From positions 1-36,477 of the forward strand of contig CABSDC010000017.1 in assembly GCA_902476295.1 (NCBI GenBank): a stretch of DNA of 36,477 nt, given 5' to 3'. Of the stretch, positions 33,590 to 36,477 are shown piece by piece. Position numbers and translations under genes: made by a program. The notes beneath the pieces are model-generated. The model saw only the letters and a list, made by a program, of their open reading frames with translations. It was not told the DNA's origin and did no database searches. This stretch comes from SFTJ01 sp905210415. Lineage in GTDB: Bacteria; Bacteroidota; Bacteroidia; Bacteroidales; Muribaculaceae. Within the stretch, counting starts at the first letter, position 1, and the number at the start of each line of letters is the position of its first letter.

Positions 33590-33620
33590 CAAAGATAGTG
33601 CAAATCGAGTGCAATACAAA
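33590..33620 (-). promoter_or_regulatory. Promoter of the legB operon, within a palindromic repeat
   Basis: Minus strand TTTG (33617-33620), 19-base spacer, TATCTTTG (33590-33597), 28 bases upstream of the legB start. Same arrangement as the promoter at 13832-13862. Confidence 0.65.
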
Positions 33621-33738
33621 ATGAAAAGTCATTTTCATTTTTATTGCAGAGATGCAGCCTATCTTATCCAACGATAGTGCAAATCGAGTGCAATACAAAA
33701 TGAAAAGTCATTTTCATTTTTATTGCAGAGATGCAGCC
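33594..33738. repeat. Perfect 66-bp direct repeat with internal palindromes (copies 2 and 3)
   Basis: The 66 bases at 33594-33659 recur without change at 33673-33738. Each contains the palindrome also found at 13853-13889 (here 33611-33647 and 33690-33726, arms of 17 and 16 bases, loop GTCA). The first copy carries a working-looking -7 element; in the second the corresponding bases are altered, so it is probably not a promoter. Confidence 0.85.
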
Positions 33739-33745
33739 ACCCGAA

Positions 33746-33900
33746 TGAGCAGCGAGTGCAAAATGCAGGTTCTGCAATTTTGCCGAGTCGCAATTGAGGA
33801 CGGCGAAGCAATCTTATCCAACGATAGTGCAAACGATGTGAATAAACAACAGAGTGAGCAGCGAGTGCAAAATGCAGGTTCTGCAATTTTGCCGAGTCGC
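33746..33900. repeat. 46-bp direct repeat pair with hairpin; remnant module between
   Basis: The 46 bases at 33746-33791 recur identically at 33855-33900; each holds a near-perfect hairpin (GCAAAATGCAG / CTGCAATTTTGC, one bulge). Between them, 33811-33833 repeats the 23 bases at 33661-33683, showing that the repeats were duplicated as modules. No gene lies in 33563-34002. Confidence 0.85.
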
Positions 33901-33924
33901 GAACGGGTAAAATGATTGGGTGAT

Positions 33925-33983
33925 TATACCCTATCGGGTGTAAACAAAGGAGAAATATGTTAAATTATACCCGATAGGGTGTA
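33925..33983. promoter_or_regulatory. Second pair of HipB-type operators, beyond the 3' end of hipT
   Basis: TATACCCTATCGGGTGTA (33925-33942) and, inverted, TATACCCGATAGGGTGTA (33966-33983). Each has ACCC-N4-GGGT half-sites, and they start 41 bases apart, the same as the operator pair at 35517-35575. They lie 20 bases past the hipT stop codon. Between them on the plus strand are an AAAGGAG and an ATG opening only a six-codon frame. Confidence 0.6.
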
Positions 33984-34002
33984 TTTGTAGTGATTGAAAT
34001 GC

Positions 34003-34941
34003 TTATCTAAGCATCAACATTCGTTTTAAAATAAGGCGTTTGTAATCTCGCTTGAAATCGTTTGGCAGGAACGAAGCTTCAATAAGGTCGAGCCATTTAA
34101 TCAGTGCCTTGCGGAATTTTTTTGCAATGTTGTCGAGCACTTTCTCGTTGACGCCTGAAGCGAAAATTGATTTTTCGAAATCGCTACGTCGGATGCGGGC
34201 TTTCTTGCCGTTGAGAGTTAGGGCCAATTCCTCTTTGTCTTCAGGCATAACGATGGTGGTAGACAGGAGGTCGTAGGCGGGGGTGAGTGTGTAGCCTATA
34301 GGCGTTTTGTAGAGAGAAAAGTTCTTCAGGTGCATGTCGGAGTTGCCCGTAATCCAAGAGAATAGCACCACTTCCCAAAAGTTGACGAGGTCGAGCTGAG
34401 GCACGGCAGAATACTTCTGAATATGCTTGGCAATCTGCTCGTACGACCCTTTGTATTTGTATTCGGTAAGACGCTCGGTGAGTTGACACATGTCTTCCAT
34501 TGCTATTTTAGAGCCGTCGGGGTTACGGTCAATGCGCCGTGTGATGTAGCACAATTCACCATCGGCAAATCGAATTAGAGAGTGAGGCACAACGGCAATT
34601 TTCGCAGCCTCGGCCATGTGCATAGTTAGATCTTCGAGTTCGGGAAGAGCACGATAAGCATCGGTTTGGGGTTTTAGGATATATCGCCCCCACAATCCCA
34701 CGATGGTGAAGCGAGCGGGCTCGTTTTTGCCGCCAGGGTTCACATCAAGTGATAGTTTGGCTTGCACTCCGGTGAGTGTGGTTTGTGCGCGCACCACTTG
34801 TTTGGCGAGGTCGGCAATCTCGCTGCGTTTGTAAGGTAGAGAAGGGGCCTCCTTTGTGCCGAACATCTTTCGTGCACAAGCGGGGTGAAAGTTCTTCTGA
34901 CCTTCTTTTAGGGGTTTATAGCAGTAGAGGCATTTTTCCAT
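34003..34941 (-). CDS. hipT: HipT-like serine/threonine kinase toxin (HipA C-terminal type)
   Basis: A 312-residue HipA-fold kinase lacking the usual N-terminal subdomain, which here is a separate protein. Kinases of this group stop growth by phosphorylating a translation-related enzyme. Seen: a small Cys/His cluster at the start (Cys4, Cys7, His19, Cys22), the glycine-rich loop TGVQAKLSL (57-65), ATP-site lysine in ILKPQ (90), catalytic DMHLKN with Asp202 (GNSDMHLKNFS), and metal Asp224 (PAYDLLST), all intact. I prefer the start at 34941 (MEKCLYCYKPL). A start at 34992 would overlap hipS by 14 bases and add 17 residues outside the conserved part. The target is unknown. Confidence 0.9.
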   Translation of the reverse strand: MEKCLYCYKPLKEGQKNFHPACARKMFGTKEAPSLPYKRSEIADLAKQVVRAQTTLTGVQAKLSLDVNPGGKNEPARFTIVGLWGRYILKPQTDAYRALPELEDLTMHMAEAAKIAVVPHSLIRFADGELCYITRRIDRNPDGSKIAMEDMCQLTERLTEYKYKGSYEQIAKHIQKYSAVPQLDLVNFWEVVLFSWITGNSDMHLKNFSLYKTPIGYTLTPAYDLLSTTIVMPEDKEELALTLNGKKARIRRSDFEKSIFASGVNEKVLDNIAKKFRKALIKWLDLIEASFLPNDFKRDYKRLILKRMLMLR

Positions 34942-34978
34942 AATCAAGAGGTTTTCATAGTCAACGATGCGTGATTGA

Positions 34979-35293
34979 TTATTCTGGCACAACGCTCACT
35001 GCGCCAATACAGTCTTTGCAGCAGGCAAGCAGTAGCGACATGCGGTCGCGTTGGTTGATTTTCCAACTATGTTCTGCTATGTTTAGCAGCCATCCTTCTG
35101 GCACCAGTCCGTCGAAGAACGGGAATAGCACTTTGTCGTTGTATGGCTCTTTGCGTAGTGGCATCGTCAAACTGATAGGCTCGGCGCCGTCGGCCGACAG
35201 GTAGTCGCTGTCGTAGACAAACTGAAAGCCATTCTCGTCCTCGGTGAGGCGTCCGGCATAGTGGTCGTACATATAGATTTTTGCACTTTTCAT
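34979..35293 (-). CDS. hipS: HipS-like protein (HipA N-terminal subdomain as separate gene)
   Basis: A 104-residue cytoplasmic protein that matches the N-terminal subdomain of HipA: YDHYAGRLTEDENGFQFVYD, ISLTMPLR, LFPFFDGLVPEGWLL and DCIGAVSVVPE. In HipBST systems this part is a separate protein that acts as the antitoxin for the kinase. The start at 35293 follows the hipB stop by four bases; earlier in-frame starts would run back through hipB. It ends 37 bases before the preferred hipT start. An antitoxin role is inferred from architecture. Confidence 0.85.
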   Translation of the reverse strand: MKSAKIYMYDHYAGRLTEDENGFQFVYDSDYLSADGAEPISLTMPLRKEPYNDKVLFPFFDGLVPEGWLLNIAEHSWKINQRDRMSLLLACCKDCIGAVSVVPE

Positions 35294-35297
35294 AACG

Positions 35298-35504
35298 CTA
35301 TTTGTTGTTGATTGGCACTGCGCCCACTTCGTGTCCGAAGAGAGCAAGCACTTGATTGATTTTGTCGATGCGTAGTGTCTGCTTGCCCTGCTCCAGTTCG
35401 CGAACAAAGCGCAAGCCCACACCCGATTTCTCCGCCAAATCTACCTGTGTGAGGTTGAATATTCGGCGGTGAGTCTTAACAAAAGATGCTATAGATGAGT
35501 CCAT
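35298..35504 (-). CDS. hipB: HipB-like HTH (XRE) repressor
   Basis: A 68-residue Cro/C1-type DNA-binding protein: helix-turn-helix at about 18-45 (LTQVDLAEKSGVGLRFVRELEQGKQ) followed by IDKINQVLALFGHEV. It is first in the hipBST operon and should bind the inverted repeats at its own promoter (35517-35575), giving autorepression. The coding start is 12 bases after the nearer operator. Confidence 0.92.
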   Translation of the reverse strand: MDSSIASFVKTHRRIFNLTQVDLAEKSGVGLRFVRELEQGKQTLRIDKINQVLALFGHEVGAVPINNK

Positions 35505-35516
35505 TATAAATGCGAT

Positions 35517-35575
35517 TATACCCTTTCGGGTGCAAATATATATAAAATTTTCAATATTGCACCCGAAAGGGTATA
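35517..35575 (-). promoter_or_regulatory. hipB: hipBST promoter with two inverted operators
   Basis: TATACCCTTTCGGGTGCA (35517-35534) and its inverse TGCACCCGAAAGGGTATA (35558-35575) flank the promoter. The minus-strand -7 element TATATTTG (35533-35540) touches the first operator and the -33 region falls at the second, so a bound HipB should block both. The same motif recurs at 33925-33983. Confidence 0.75.
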
Positions 35576-35644
35576 AAATTTTTTGCTCATTACAGATATA
35601 ATCTGCTTCCTAAATCCTGCCAAGCCCAAATGACGGAGTTGGGA

Positions 35645-36477
35645 TCATCTGATGTGAGGGATGTCTTGCTGGCGGAAGAATGCGTCGTTGTAGCGCACGC
35701 CCCAGAGATCGTAGCGGTCAAATTGGGTAGGTATTTTCTTTGCGAAATCGTCCCACACGGTTTTCTCGGCAGGCGACCACACTCGTTCTGCCCCCCCCCC
35801 CCCCCCCCCCCCAGCCGATAGGCGTGGAAATAAGTAGAATTCCACTTTCCATGGCGTAGCGATGTATTCTGTCCAGATGCAGCCTTCGGCACCCCAGATG
35901 AGTTTCTCCTCTTCGGCGGTGAGTCCATCGGGGATGAGTTGGTATTCGTAGACACGCTTTAGCGACAATGGGCCAGACGAACCCAGTTCTTGCTGTGTGA
36001 GGCTCTCTCGCTGGTTGAGGTAAGACCAGCGGTTGTTGCATATCACGGTGCGGTGTCGGCTCTTGAGCGATTCGATGCCGTGAGACGGACGGCGCCAGTT
36101 CATCACCACGCAGTCGGTGGAGATGCCTCCCTCGAGTATTTCGTCCCAACCGATGAGCGTTTTGCCCTTCTTGTTCACCACGCCTTGCACAAAGTGAATG
36201 AAGTGGCTTTGCAGAGCTTTCTCGTCGGCGATGTTGTTGTCGCGCATATACTGCTGAGTCTCTTGGCAGTCGTGCCACCAGCGTTTGGCGCATTCATCGC
36301 CACCGACGTGGATGTATTGGCCGGGGAAAATGTCGCATAACTCAGAGAACACATCGCTGAGAAACGCAAACACCTCGGGCTTTGGTGCAAGCACATTGTT
36401 TTGGCGATTGTAGATGCCCCACGTTTTGGCACACGCCTTAGGTTCGTTGGGCGTGGTGCTGAATTGTGGATGTGTGG
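35645..36477 (-). CDS. GH20 beta-N-acetylhexosaminidase, N-terminus beyond window edge
   Basis: A GH20 enzyme, which removes terminal GlcNAc or GalNAc. The frame is open to the right edge; about 277 C-terminal residues are visible. It shows TWGIYNRQNNVLAPKPEVF, the catalytic Asp-Glu pair in IHVGGDECAKRWW, LIGWDEILEGG, VVMNWR and GAEGCIWTEYIATPWKVEFYLFPRLSA. The family then reads LSALAERVWSP; here the Leu codon is replaced by a run of 22 G encoding seven Gly plus one base of the next codon, after which AERVWSPAEKTVWDDF continues in frame to an NDAFFRQQDIPH end. The tract would strain an alpha-helix of the barrel. A GTG at 36394 is not the real start. Confidence 0.85.
   Translation of the reverse strand, partial: THPQFSTTPNEPKACAKTWGIYNRQNNVLAPKPEVFAFLSDVFSELCDIFPGQYIHVGGDECAKRWWHDCQETQQYMRDNNIADEKALQSHFIHFVQGVVNKKGKTLIGWDEILEGGISTDCVVMNWRRPSHGIESLKSRHRTVICNNRWSYLNQRESLTQQELGSSGPLSLKRVYEYQLIPDGLTAEEEKLIWGAEGCIWTEYIATPWKVEFYLFPRLSAGGGGGGGAERVWSPAEKTVWDDFAKKIPTQFDRYDLWGVRYNDAFFRQQDIPHIR
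35791..35812. repeat. Homopolymer C22 (G22 in the GH20 gene)
   Basis: Twenty-two consecutive C on the plus strand, the only such run in the window. It lies inside the GH20 reading frame, at a conserved helix. The frame is kept only when the run length is 1 modulo 3, which 22 satisfies. Confidence 0.95.

Noticed and set aside
33946..33977. AAAGGAG with ATG between the two 3' operators
   Set aside because: The frame is only six codons (MLNYTR) and ends inside the operator; too short to claim a gene, though it may mark a lost one.
35590..35955. Alternative frame after the poly-G run ending SVIWAWQDLGSRLYL
   Set aside because: The frame through AERVWSPAEKTVWDDF matches the GH20 family; the other frame has no family pattern. 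It would be read only if the run changed length.
1..36477. CRISPR arrays, tRNA and rRNA genes, prophage modules
   Set aside because: No regularly spaced repeats with unique spacers, no tRNA cloverleaf-like or rRNA sequence, and no phage structural genes were recognised on reading both strands.

Overview
The window looks like a chromosomal piece of a gut Bacteroidales (Bacteroides/Prevotella/Muribaculaceae type). I infer this from the SusC/SusD pair, lipoproteins with SPII signals, a BspA-like leucine-rich-repeat protein, a DUF3843 gene, a DUF4372-type transposase remnant, and repeated promoter signatures of the Bacteroidetes form (TTTG or TTG, 19-21 bases, TAnnTTTG). The genus cannot be fixed by reading alone.

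Layout. Positions 1-13,803 are almost entirely minus-strand and look like a glycan-uptake region. Read in the direction of transcription it runs: secreted endonuclease/exonuclease/phosphatase-fold enzyme, GH3 enzyme, CBM9-like protein, TIM-barrel lipoprotein, CyuA-like cysteine desulfidase, a small conserved-looking protein, then (behind its own promoter and a leader of about 330 nt) SusC and SusD, and finally a fimbrillin-like lipoprotein cut by the left edge. No dedicated regulator (HTCS, ECF sigma/anti-sigma, SusR) is visible. Positions 13,920-16,065 hold a secreted CxxC-rich protein and a YitT-family membrane protein. Positions 16,446-19,016 hold two plus-strand genes: a MATE transporter and a Tat-type metallophosphoesterase with a promoter containing a palindrome.

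Positions 19,074-21,434 are mobile debris: two full 186-bp copies and one truncated inverted copy of an element with 19-bp terminal inverted repeats, a frameshifted transposase remnant, and a DUF3843 gene caught between the two full copies. Positions 21,700-30,300 carry topA (minus), a zinc-ribbon membrane protein and a GNAT-like protein (plus), then a large LRR/fibronectin-type surface protein (minus). Positions 30,585-33,562 carry a three-gene minus operon: LegB-like dehydratase, ATP-grasp protein, NeuB/LegI-like synthase. It starts from a promoter embedded in a palindromic repeat, followed by a cluster of nested direct repeats (33,594-33,900).

Positions 33,925-35,575 carry a complete three-gene HipBST-like toxin-antitoxin operon (minus). 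Paired operator-like inverted repeats occur at its promoter, and a second pair with the same 41-bp spacing lies beyond the 3' end of the toxin gene. The right edge cuts a GH20 beta-hexosaminidase whose reading frame is interrupted, in frame, by a run of 22 identical bases (poly-C on the plus strand, poly-G in the gene).

Most unusual items: the G22 tract inside GH20; the duplicated operator pairs bracketing the HipBST operon; the 186-bp transposon-like family associated with a transposase remnant and a DUF3843 cargo; the promoter-carrying palindromic repeat; a candidate small RNA at 953-1092; and the isolated LegB/ATP-grasp/NeuB operon. All functional names rest on reading motifs by eye; no database search was run.
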